Below, in pieces: positions 1 to 5,084 of a DNA stretch of 6,787 nucleotides. The position numbers were made by a program, and so were the translations under genes. How positions within the stretch are numbered: position 1 is the stretch's first letter; each line of letters starts with the position of its first letter. Under the pieces are notes generated by a model. The model saw nothing but the letters and a program-made list of their open reading frames with translations, was not told the DNA's origin and ran no database searches. This stretch comes from Gammaproteobacteria bacterium (GTDB lineage: Bacteria > Pseudomonadota > Gammaproteobacteria > Chromatiales > Chromatiaceae), in assembly GCA_030625445.1 (NCBI GenBank), contig DAOUQU010000086.1, positions 1 through 6,787 of the forward strand, written 5' to 3'.

Positions 1-1
1 C

Positions 2-379
2 AACGAGGATGTCGTAGTTCCAATCTCACAACTACCGAGCCTGATTGAAGGGCTGGAAAAACTCTCGCTGCAGCACCATATACAAATCGTCAATTTCGGG
101 CATGCAGGAAACGGTAATATCCACGTCAACCTGCTGACGAACCCCGATGACCATGAGGAGACGGTGCGCGCCGAAGCCTGTCTGTCAGACGTCTTCTCAC
201 TGGTGTTGGAGCTGCAGGGCACCCTCTCCGGGGAACATGGTGTCGGGCTTGTAAAACGCGATCACATCGCACGCGAACTTGATCCTGTGGCACTGCAGTT
301 AATGCATCAAATCAAACGCCAGTTCGATCCAAACAACATCCTGAACCCCGGCAAGACCTTGCCGGAGGCAGTAGATTAG
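2..379 (+). CDS. FAD-linked 2-hydroxyacid dehydrogenase (GlcD / D-lactate dehydrogenase family), C-terminal 125 residues; 5' end outside the window
   Basis: The frame is open from base 2 to the TAG at 377-379, giving the last 125 residues of a flavoprotein. Visible marks of the FAD-linked oxidase C-terminal domain are GHAGNGNIHVNLL (about residues 34-46 of the fragment), the GEHGVG motif in the second half, and the closing FDPNNILNPGKTLP, which ends nearly all family members. The family oxidises 2-hydroxyacids such as glycolate, D-lactate or D-2-hydroxyglutarate and passes electrons to a partner Fe-S protein or quinone. The substrate cannot be told from this part because the FAD-binding half is missing. 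A GlcF-type Fe-S subunit lies 2.4 kb away on the other strand and is a plausible partner (inference). The gene converges on murJ with 15 bases between stops and no visible terminator. Family assignment is sure; exact enzyme is not. Confidence 0.93.
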   Translation, partial: NEDVVVPISQLPSLIEGLEKLSLQHHIQIVNFGHAGNGNIHVNLLTNPDDHEETVRAEACLSDVFSLVLELQGTLSGEHGVGLVKRDHIARELDPVALQLMHQIKRQFDPNNILNPGKTLPEAVD

Positions 380-394
380 TATCTATTTCTGAAA

Positions 395-1936
395 TTATAC
401 TGCCCGGCCACGAAAGTCCCTGACGCGAACCCCCACAGCAGCCAGCACGCCAAAATAGACGACTACTCCAACAATCACCCAGGCGGCAAGATGACTTGTT
501 TGCCATACCCAGTCTGAAACCAGCCACTGCTGCAAGGGGCCTGCCAGCCAATAGAGCATCCCTCCCATCGCGGCAGCCGCTATTGCCGCTCGCAGCAATA
601 GCAGCGGCCAGCCGGGCGGCGGTTGATAGATCTCTCTTTTGCGCAAAATCCGGAACAGAAGCGTTGCATTGACCGCAGCTGCGATGGATGTTGCCAGCGC
701 CAGGCCTGCATGCTGTAAAAACTGCATCAATATGAGATTCATCACCATATTGACGACCATCGCCACGATCGCAATCTTCACCGGAGTTTTGGTGTCCTGC
801 TGCGCATAAAACCCCGGCGCCAATACCTTGATCACCATGAAGGGAATCAACCCGCATGAGTAGGCCATGAGGCTCAAACGCGCCATTTGCACATCATGCG
901 CATCAAAGACATCCGACTGGAACAGTGTCGCAATCAGTGGTCCGGCAAGCACCAGCAGACCGACTGCAGCCGGGATGCCCAGCAATACCGCCCAGCGCAA
1001 GGCCCAGTCGAGCATTTCCGAGAACTCCCGTGGAGAGGATTCAGCATGCTTTCTCGAGAGGTTGGGCAATATGACCGTTCCCAGCGCCACGCCCAGGATG
1101 CCGACAGGAAACTCCATCAGGCGATCGGAGTAGTAGAGCCAGGAGATGCTCCCCTTCTGTAAAAAGGAGGCGATCAGCGTATCGAGCAGCAGATTCAGCT
1201 GGGTTACCGAGACACCGAAGATTGCCGGGGCCATCAACTTCAGAACACGTGAAATTCCCTCGTCTTTGAAGGTCGGTTTGGTGAAGTTCGGCAGCAGTTT
1301 CAACCGGTAGAGAAATGGCAGCTGGAATGTGAATTGAGCAATGCCTGCAATCAGTACTCCCCAGGCAAGCGACATGATCGGTGGATCAACAAAAGGCGAC
1401 AGCCAGTAGGCACAGGCGATCAATACCAGATTCAGCAGCACCGGAGTAAAAGAGGGGATACCGAACTGGTTATGGGTATTGAATATGCCGCCGGCAAAGG
1501 CAGTCAGTGAGATAAACAGCAGATAAGGGAAGGTGAGCCGCAACATATCCGCTGCAAGATCGGCATCTCCACCGTCGCCGAAATACCATCCCGGCGCAAA
1601 CAGCGCGATCAGCAGTGGCGCCGCGAGAACCCCAACCACCGACACTATCAACAGCACCAGTCCCAGGGTACTGGCGATATGATCGACGAAGGTTTTCAGA
1701 TCATCAAAACTGCGTGTCGCCTTATACTCTGAGAGCACCGGCACAAATGCGACCGAAAAGGCGCCTTCGGCAAACAGGCGGCGCAGAAAGTTGGGTATCT
1801 TGAAAGCAACGAAAAAAGCATCCGTCATCTCGTTGGCGCCAAACAGGCGCGCAAATACCAGATCACGGACAAATCCGAGAATACGGGAGAGCGTGGTATT
1901 TCCGCCAACTTTCGCCAGCGCATGCATCAGGCGCAC
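395..1936 (-). CDS. murJ: Lipid II flippase MurJ (MviN)
   Basis: A 513-residue polytopic inner-membrane protein of the MOP superfamily, matching the usual family length of about 510. It moves lipid II across the cytoplasmic membrane for peptidoglycan synthesis. The N-terminus carries LSRILGFVRD, TDAFFVAFKIPNFLRR and LFAEGAFSVAFVP; YSDRLMEFPVGILGVALGT lies near residue 270, and many hydrophobic helices follow to the end. Arg18, Arg24, Asp39 and Arg52, known to be functionally important in E. coli MurJ, fall at the same numbers here, and Arg272 matches E. coli Arg270. That agreement supports the GTG start at 1936, as does a GAGGGT ribosome site 8 bases upstream. The in-frame ATG three codons later would sit 17 bases from that site. 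The gene lies downstream of glcF-coq7 on the same strand after a 212-base gap that has its own candidate promoter. Confidence 0.97.
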   Translation of the reverse strand: MRLMHALAKVGGNTTLSRILGFVRDLVFARLFGANEMTDAFFVAFKIPNFLRRLFAEGAFSVAFVPVLSEYKATRSFDDLKTFVDHIASTLGLVLLIVSVVGVLAAPLLIALFAPGWYFGDGGDADLAADMLRLTFPYLLFISLTAFAGGIFNTHNQFGIPSFTPVLLNLVLIACAYWLSPFVDPPIMSLAWGVLIAGIAQFTFQLPFLYRLKLLPNFTKPTFKDEGISRVLKLMAPAIFGVSVTQLNLLLDTLIASFLQKGSISWLYYSDRLMEFPVGILGVALGTVILPNLSRKHAESSPREFSEMLDWALRWAVLLGIPAAVGLLVLAGPLIATLFQSDVFDAHDVQMARLSLMAYSCGLIPFMVIKVLAPGFYAQQDTKTPVKIAIVAMVVNMVMNLILMQFLQHAGLALATSIAAAVNATLLFRILRKREIYQPPPGWPLLLLRAAIAAAAMGGMLYWLAGPLQQWLVSDWVWQTSHLAAWVIVGVVVYFGVLAAVGVRVRDFRGRAV

Positions 1937-1959
1937 AGATTGCTACCCTCTATGAATAG

Positions 1960-1982
1960 CCAATCTCCGCAGCGGAGATTGG
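1960..1982. repeat. Perfect palindrome in the murJ leader
   Basis: CCAATCTCCGC and GCGGAGATTGG are exact reverse complements separated by one A. As RNA from the minus strand this folds to a 10-base-pair stem with a CUG loop. It sits between the putative murJ promoter (1995-2000) and the murJ ribosome site. The T-run on the minus strand lies before the hairpin rather than after it, so it does not look like a terminator. A protein operator or a leader-RNA hairpin are both possible. Confidence 0.7.
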
Positions 1983-1989
1983 AAAAAAA

Positions 1990-2004
1990 GAGGTAGTATA
2001 CCTC
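1990..2004 (-). promoter_or_regulatory. Putative murJ promoter -10 inside a GAGGTA-GTA-TACCTC palindrome
   Basis: On the minus strand TATACT (plus-strand 1995-2000) matches the sigma-70 -10 box at five of six bases. It lies inside a 15-base palindrome made of GAGGTA, GTA and TACCTC. No good -35 box is seen at 16-18 bases, so the promoter would be weak or would need an activator. A start near 1988 would put the 1960-1982 hairpin in the murJ leader. The overlap of palindrome and -10 is the layout expected of an operator, which is inference. Confidence 0.4.
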
Positions 2005-2018
2005 CGCCTGTTTTCCGC

Positions 2019-2189
2019 ATGAGACAAGATATGCATAAATTAAATCATTTGCGATCCATCGTCGCCATGACGGTGACATTATTTCTTGTTTCAGGCACTA
2101 TTTTTGCAAGAGTTCTCCCTGAAACACAAAATCCGTTTGTGTGGAAAATCAGAGATAATAGACACTCCCTGTCATCACCTTTGCTGTGA
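2019..2189 (+). CDS. Doubtful 56-residue ORF with a signal-peptide-like N-terminus
   Basis: An ATG at 2019 (or, more naturally, at 2031) opens a frame to the TGA at 2187-2189. From the second ATG it reads a short basic stretch (MHKLNHLR), a hydrophobic core (SIVAMTVTLFLVSG) and a possible signal peptidase cleavage after TIFA, followed by only about 26 polar residues. The final 41 bases run over the 3' end of coq7 on the opposite strand. There is no clear ribosome site for either ATG. It may be a small secreted peptide, the remnant of a longer exported protein, or chance. I do not recognise the product. Confidence 0.2.
   Translation: MRQDMHKLNHLRSIVAMTVTLFLVSGTIFARVLPETQNPFVWKIRDNRHSLSSPLL
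2087..2126. repeat. Inverted repeat between coq7 and murJ
   Basis: TGTTTCAGG (2087-2095) and CCTGAAACA (2118-2126) are exact 9-base inverted copies around a 22-base loop, just past the coq7 stop on the minus strand. No T-run follows on either strand, so a standard intrinsic terminator is unlikely, although the hairpin could protect the 3' end of a glcF-coq7 message. Confidence 0.4.
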
Positions 2190-2790
2190 TCTTCATTCCT
2201 TCGCGGATGGGGGATGGTAATTCCACCCCGCCCTTCTCCACCGCTTTGGTGGCATGGTTGATTTCATCCTCTTTCATCTGCTGCAGAATGGCTGTGGTTT
2301 TCTGATCTTCAGGGCGGACTTCGGAGAGGTGTTCATCCAGATGCGCCTCAACCTGGCGCTCGGTCTCTGCAACAAAACCAAGACTCCACTTGTCACCTGC
2401 GATACCCGCCAACGTGCCGATAGCAAAAGAGCCTGCATACCAGAGTGGATTTAGCAGGCTGGTGCGGCCACCGAGCTCTTTGATACGTGTTTCACACCAC
2501 TCGAGGTGATCATTCTCCTCCATGGCGGACCGCTCCATGCTGGTTTTCACAGAAGGGTCATGGGCCGTCAGCGCCTGTCCCTGGTAGAGCGCCTGGGCAC
2601 ACACCTCACCGGTATGATTGATGCGCATCAGGCGCGCAGTATGATCGCGCTCCGCATCACTCAGATCCGTTTCATCAAGTCCGGCAGCGGGATTGCCGCG
2701 TTCTGTCACTTTTGGCTGACCAAAGATGGTCTGCACGGCCTGATCAATCTGCATGATGACTTTATCAAAGGGCGAATAGGCTCTCGTCAT
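2149..2790 (-). CDS. coq7: 2-polyprenyl-3-methyl-6-methoxy-1,4-benzoquinone monooxygenase (Coq7, di-iron)
   Basis: A 213-residue ferritin-like di-iron hydroxylase that uses oxygen to hydroxylate the ring of 3-methyl-6-methoxy-polyprenyl-benzoquinone, the step before the last methylation in ubiquinone synthesis. The iron ligands are visible: Glu62 in RINHTGEV, Glu92 and His95 in EENDH, Glu144 in VAETERQVEAH, and Glu176 and His179 in EDEINHA. The ending PSPIREGMKITAKVMTGSVYYL-like tail (shown here only in part) is typical of bacterial Coq7. The ATG at 2790 has a GGAG ribosome site 7 bases upstream, lying in the 14-base gap after the glcF stop, so the two genes are probably co-transcribed. This oxygen-dependent form replaces the flavin enzyme UbiF found in enterics, which argues for a non-enteric gammaproteobacterium. 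Confidence 0.96.
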   Translation of the reverse strand: MTRAYSPFDKVIMQIDQAVQTIFGQPKVTERGNPAAGLDETDLSDAERDHTARLMRINHTGEVCAQALYQGQALTAHDPSVKTSMERSAMEENDHLEWCETRIKELGGRTSLLNPLWYAGSFAIGTLAGIAGDKWSLGFVAETERQVEAHLDEHLSEVRPEDQKTTAILQQMKEDEINHATKAVEKGGVELPSPIREGMKITAKVMTGSVYYL

Positions 2791-2804
2791 TTCTCTTCTC
2801 CAGT

Positions 2805-3989
2805 TTAGGTTTTCACCAATTGCTCTGCAACCAATTCTAGCGGATGAACCACTGAGATGACTAGCCCTGCTTTTTTAGCCGCCAACTGCAACTGCAGCGC
2901 ACAGCCGCTATTGGTTGTCGCCACGATGCCTGCCTGTGATGCAGCCAGTTGATCGATGAGTGGTTTCACCAGCTGCTCTCCGGTGTGTTGCTGGGTAATG
3001 AGATGCAGGCCGGCTCCACCGCAACATCCCATACCCTGCAGTTCGAGCAATTCAGCGCCGGGTAAATTTTGTAAAAGAGCCATCACCTGCTTCTGCTGTC
3101 CCATGGCTGCAAGCGTGCAGGGCAGAAAGATGGCGACTTTGCGCCTGACTTCAGTGAGAGGAAGTTCCATGATGCCCCCGTTTTGCTGAATAAAGGCGCC
3201 CGCATCCATCACCGGACAATCCAGTTCAGGAATGTCGGCCAGATAAGATCCGCATCCGCTGCTGAGAGTGATCAGCGCGTCATACCCCTTTTTGGCAAAT
3301 GCAGTCAGATTGACCCTCTTTAGTTCAGCAGCACGCTGCTGATCTCCGGCATGCGCATGCATGGCTCCACAACACTGCTGAGATGGCGGAACAGAAACCA
3401 CATAGCCACTGGCAGTGATTATTTTAATCGCTGCTTCTATTGCCGGCATATCGACCATTTCGCCCATACATCCCGTAAACAACGCCACCTCTCCCTTCAC
3501 CACTCCAGTGGCAGCATAGCGATTTTTCAGTATGATTCGAAAACGGGGCTCAACATCATGAATAGATGCTGCAACAGAGAGCAGACGCCGAATGACCACA
3601 GAAGGAAACCATGCTTGCATTCCAAACTTCACTGCAGCTGTTGCTAATTTCATGGCCATACGCTGCCGCCCGCGATCTGCAAGGGTATCAGGCAACCAGC
3701 GGGGAGCTGTACGAGGAAGAGATGCTCTCGCTGCATCCATCAGCGCTGTATAGTTGACGGCAGATGGACAGGCATCCTCACAGCGACGACACAACAGGCA
3801 GTGATCCAGGTGCTTGAGCAGAGAGTGATCGGCATCCAAATCTCCCGAGACCCATCCCTCTATCAGCGCTATACGCCCGCGTGGTGATTCAGCCTCATCG
3901 CGAGCGAGTTGATAGGTCGGGCAATGGGGCAGACAGAGGCCGCATTTCACGCAGCGGTCAGCCTCCTTGATGAGAAAATCAGTATTCAC
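2805..3989 (-). CDS. glcF: Glycolate oxidase iron-sulfur subunit GlcF-like protein
   Basis: A 394-residue protein close to GlcF length (about 400). Two ferredoxin-type 4Fe-4S motifs lie at the N-terminus: Cys13, 16, 19 and 23 in CVKCGLCLPHCP, and Cys64, 67, 70 and 74 in CLLCRRCEDACP. Two cysteine-rich CCG domains follow, with CMG...QQCCGAMHAHAG in the middle and CTLAAMG...GMGCCGGAG near the end. Such subunits pass electrons from a GlcD-type flavoprotein to the membrane quinone pool. No GlcE is in the window. The start used is a GTG at 3989 with no clear Shine-Dalgarno; it keeps both Fe-S motifs and gives the normal family N-terminus. A perfect AAGGAGG lies just inside the gene, but a start after it would lose Cys13. 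It heads a likely glcF-coq7 transcript and faces a ferredoxin gene across 82 bases. D-lactate or another 2-hydroxyacid may be the real substrate. Confidence 0.9.
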   Translation of the reverse strand: MNTDFLIKEADRCVKCGLCLPHCPTYQLARDEAESPRGRIALIEGWVSGDLDADHSLLKHLDHCLLCRRCEDACPSAVNYTALMDAARASLPRTAPRWLPDTLADRGRQRMAMKLATAAVKFGMQAWFPSVVIRRLLSVAASIHDVEPRFRIILKNRYAATGVVKGEVALFTGCMGEMVDMPAIEAAIKIITASGYVVSVPPSQQCCGAMHAHAGDQQRAAELKRVNLTAFAKKGYDALITLSSGCGSYLADIPELDCPVMDAGAFIQQNGGIMELPLTEVRRKVAIFLPCTLAAMGQQKQVMALLQNLPGAELLELQGMGCCGGAGLHLITQQHTGEQLVKPLIDQLAASQAGIVATTNSGCALQLQLAAKKAGLVISVVHPLELVAEQLVKT

Positions 3990-4022
3990 ACACAGCAGGG
4001 CAACAGATAGAGAGGTCAGCAG

Positions 4023-4030
4023 AGTATACT
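4023..4030. promoter_or_regulatory. Symmetrical AGTATACT box, candidate shared -10 for glcF and the ferredoxin gene
   Basis: AGTATACT is its own reverse complement, so it presents a TATACT -10 hexamer on both strands (4025-4030 on plus, 4028-4023 on minus) in the only gap between two divergent genes. Starts about 7 bases beyond each would give leaders of roughly 27 bases for glcF and 35 for the ferredoxin. The -35 regions are poor on both sides: CTTAAA (three of six) on minus at 16 bases and nothing convincing on plus. Confidence 0.4.
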
Positions 4031-4071
4031 ATGCGCAGACTCTGTTTAAGGTGCCTAACCCTGGAATGCTT

Positions 4072-4389
4072 ATGTCCTACTACAAACACCACCTCTTTTT
4101 CTGTACCAACACACGTGACGATGGAGAGCCATGCTGCCAGGACTATGACTCACTGGAAGCGCGTAACTACATGAAGAGGCGCGCCAAGGACCTCGACCTC
4201 TATGGCAAGGGGAAAAGCCGCATCAATACCGCCGGTTGCATGAATCGCTGCAGCGAGGGACCGGTGATTGCCGTCTATCCTGATGCAGTCTGGTATACAT
4301 GGATTGATCACGAGGATCTGGATGAGATCCTCGAGTCACATCTGCGACAGGGCAAACCCGTCAAACGCCTGATGCTGCAGGAGCAGTAG
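4072..4389 (+). CDS. Thioredoxin-fold [2Fe-2S] ferredoxin domain protein
   Basis: A 105-residue protein starting MSYYKHHLFFCTNTRDDG. It has the cysteine pattern of the thioredoxin-like 2Fe-2S ferredoxins (Aquifex Fd and NuoE-like fold): Cys11, then Cys21/Cys22, then Cys56 and Cys60 in NTAGCMNRCSEGP, followed by VIAVYPDAVWYTW and an acidic helix (HEDLDEILESHL). The family is common in gammaproteobacteria and its electron partner is not known. The frame is open further upstream to an ATG at 3967, but that would run into glcF and lacks family similarity. ATG 4072 gives the usual N-terminus and has TGGA 6 bases before it; ATG 4066 (adding Met-Leu) is an alternative, with AAGGTG 12 bases before. 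No terminator is seen directly after the gene. It is divergent from glcF, which hints at, but does not show, a shared redox role. Confidence 0.88.
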   Translation: MSYYKHHLFFCTNTRDDGEPCCQDYDSLEARNYMKRRAKDLDLYGKGKSRINTAGCMNRCSEGPVIAVYPDAVWYTWIDHEDLDEILESHLRQGKPVKRLMLQEQ

Positions 4390-4431
4390 TCGGATAACAA
4401 TCAAAGGTATTAATCAGTTGCAAGCGGGCCT

Positions 4432-4550
4432 CTTGCAAAACTCTCAAAAGCTGTCATTTCGACTGAAAGGAGAAATCTTAACTGATTGATAAACAAGATC
4501 TCTCACATTCGTTCGAGATGACAAAGCTCACTATTCACGAGTTTTGCAAG
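4432..4550. mobile_element. MITE-like 119-base inverted-repeat element without coding capacity
   Basis: The ends are exact 12-base inverted repeats, CTTGCAAAACTC (4432-4443) and GAGTTTTGCAAG (4539-4550). Inside them is a second, imperfect pair of about 30 bases: one arm has GCTGTCATTTCGACTGAAAG and then GAGAAATCTT (4450-4479), the other has AAGATCTCTCACATTCG and then TTCGAGATGACAAAGC (4495-4527), around a 15-base loop. Nested inverted repeats with no ORF are typical of miniature transposable elements, and GTCATTTCGA/GAGAAATCTT hairpins resemble repeats I recall from many bacterial genomes. No clear target duplication is seen; TTGCAAG occurs just outside the left end (4418-4424), but the matching copy lies inside the right end. 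The parent transposase is not in the window. Confidence 0.7.
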
Positions 4551-4612
4551 GGTTCAAGTGTCTCAAGTGCATTCTCAAATACGACAATTTTCTCAGAAGG
4601 CACAGATTTCAC

Positions 4613-4644
4613 TTGACATTTACCCATAAATATAAGAATATACT
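4613..4644 (+). promoter_or_regulatory. Candidate sigma-70 promoter of a small RNA
   Basis: A perfect TTGACA (4613-4618) is followed by TATACT (4639-4644, five of six). The spacer is 20 bases, longer than the favoured 16-18, so strength is uncertain. Other -10 choices such as AAGAAT (4634-4639, 15-base spacer) fit less well. A start near 4651 would fall exactly at the base of the first hairpin of the putative RNA. The surrounding 4600-4680 stretch is clearly richer in A+T than the genes. Confidence 0.4.
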
Positions 4645-4650
4645 TACATG

Positions 4651-4727
4651 CTGAATTACATCGTAATTCAACATTTCCTCTTTTGGTGGTTATTTTTAGC
4701 GCAACGTCCTTCGTTGCGCTTTTTTTT
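4651..4727 (+). ncRNA. Candidate small RNA of about 77 bases
   Basis: Between the candidate promoter and the terminator the plus strand would give a compact RNA. It has a 5' hairpin (TGAATTAC, ATC, GTAATTCA; 4652-4670; 8 exact pairs), then an unpaired linker of about 27 bases containing ATTTCCTCTTTT, then the terminator stem with a long U tail. The UUUCCUC stretch is complementary to Shine-Dalgarno-like GAGGAAA, and an unpaired C/U-rich seed next to a U-tailed terminator is the form of many Hfq-dependent trans-acting RNAs. There is no ORF of note in it. The alternative is that this is only the terminated end of a transcript from the ferredoxin gene, or a leader that attenuates ubiK-comM. No family is recognised. 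Confidence 0.35.
4698..4727 (+). terminator. Strong rho-independent terminator
   Basis: AGCGCAACG (4698-4706) and CGTTGCGCT (4712-4720) form an exact 9-base-pair stem with the loop TCCTT, followed by a run of eight T (4720-4727). The T-run is only on the plus-strand side, so it ends rightward transcription, either of the candidate small RNA or of read-through from the ferredoxin gene 310 bases upstream. It separates that transcript from ubiK. Confidence 0.93.
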
Positions 4728-4730
4728 GCC

Positions 4731-4760
4731 TTTACCTTTTGTATCGGCTGCAGGCATAAT
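4731..4760 (+). promoter_or_regulatory. Putative ubiK-comM promoter
   Basis: TTTACC (4731-4736, four of six) and CATAAT (4755-4760, five of six) are 18 bases apart, directly after the terminator and 44 bases before the ubiK ATG. This is the natural place for a promoter because the terminator cuts off upstream transcription. The match is moderate. Confidence 0.4.
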
Positions 4761-4803
4761 GGCAGCATAGATACTCCCATCGATATTTCAAAAGCGGTTT
4801 GCC

Positions 4804-5049
4804 ATGTTTGACCCGAAGATCATTGATGACATCTCCCAGCGGCTGAGTAAATCGCTTCCCCCCGGCCTTGCGTCGCTGGAAAAAGATACCCGCCAGCATC
4901 TCAATAGCGCGTTGCAATCCGCGCTGTCACGCATGAATCTCGTCACTCGCGAAGAGTTCGATATCCAGCAGGCCGTACTTGCGCGCACCCGTGAGAAGTT
5001 GGAGATGCTGGAAAAACACGTCACGCAGCTTGAACAGCCAGGGAAATAA
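4804..5049 (+). CDS. ubiK: Ubiquinone biosynthesis accessory factor UbiK (YqiC/BMFP family)
   Basis: An 81-residue protein, slightly shorter than the E. coli one. It opens with an amphipathic segment (MFDPKIIDDISQRLSKSLPPG), has a central SALSRMNLVTREEFDIQQAVLA-type block of which MNLVTREEFDIQ is the family signature, and ends in a heptad-like coiled coil (LARTREKLEMLEKHVTQLE). UbiK is a soluble membrane-binding trimer that, with UbiJ, supports the late steps of oxygen-dependent ubiquinone synthesis. The ATG at 4804 matches the family start though no good ribosome site is visible (only a weak AGCGG). comM follows 35 bases later, an arrangement seen in other gammaproteobacteria, and both are probably on one transcript. 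With coq7 it is the second ubiquinone gene in this window. Confidence 0.94.
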   Translation: MFDPKIIDDISQRLSKSLPPGLASLEKDTRQHLNSALQSALSRMNLVTREEFDIQQAVLARTREKLEMLEKHVTQLEQPGK

Positions 5050-5084
5050 CCAGGAAATTTCACTTATGATAGCCAGGGATCGGC

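Noticed and set aside
380..394. Terminator between the converging FAD oxidase gene and murJ
   Set aside because: The 15-base gap is A+T-rich but has no stem; any termination must use sequences inside the genes.
312..857. 181-codon minus-strand frame inside murJ and the end of the FAD oxidase gene
   Set aside because: It lies in another frame of murJ, has an unnatural composition rich in Cys, Gly and Arg, and no recognisable domain.
3962..3968. Perfect AAGGAGG on the minus strand just inside glcF, followed by a GTG
   Set aside because: A start there would remove Cys13 of the first 4Fe-4S motif; the bases simply encode Lys-Glu-Ala.
3967..4071. Upstream extension of the ferredoxin frame to ATG 3967
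   Set aside because: It would overlap the glcF start, adds residues with no family likeness, and would cover the divergent promoter region.
4535..4780. 81-codon minus-strand frame across the small-RNA region
   Set aside because: It runs through the strong plus-strand terminator, the A+T-rich promoter region and the edge of the MITE-like element, has no family likeness, and is explained by low stop density.
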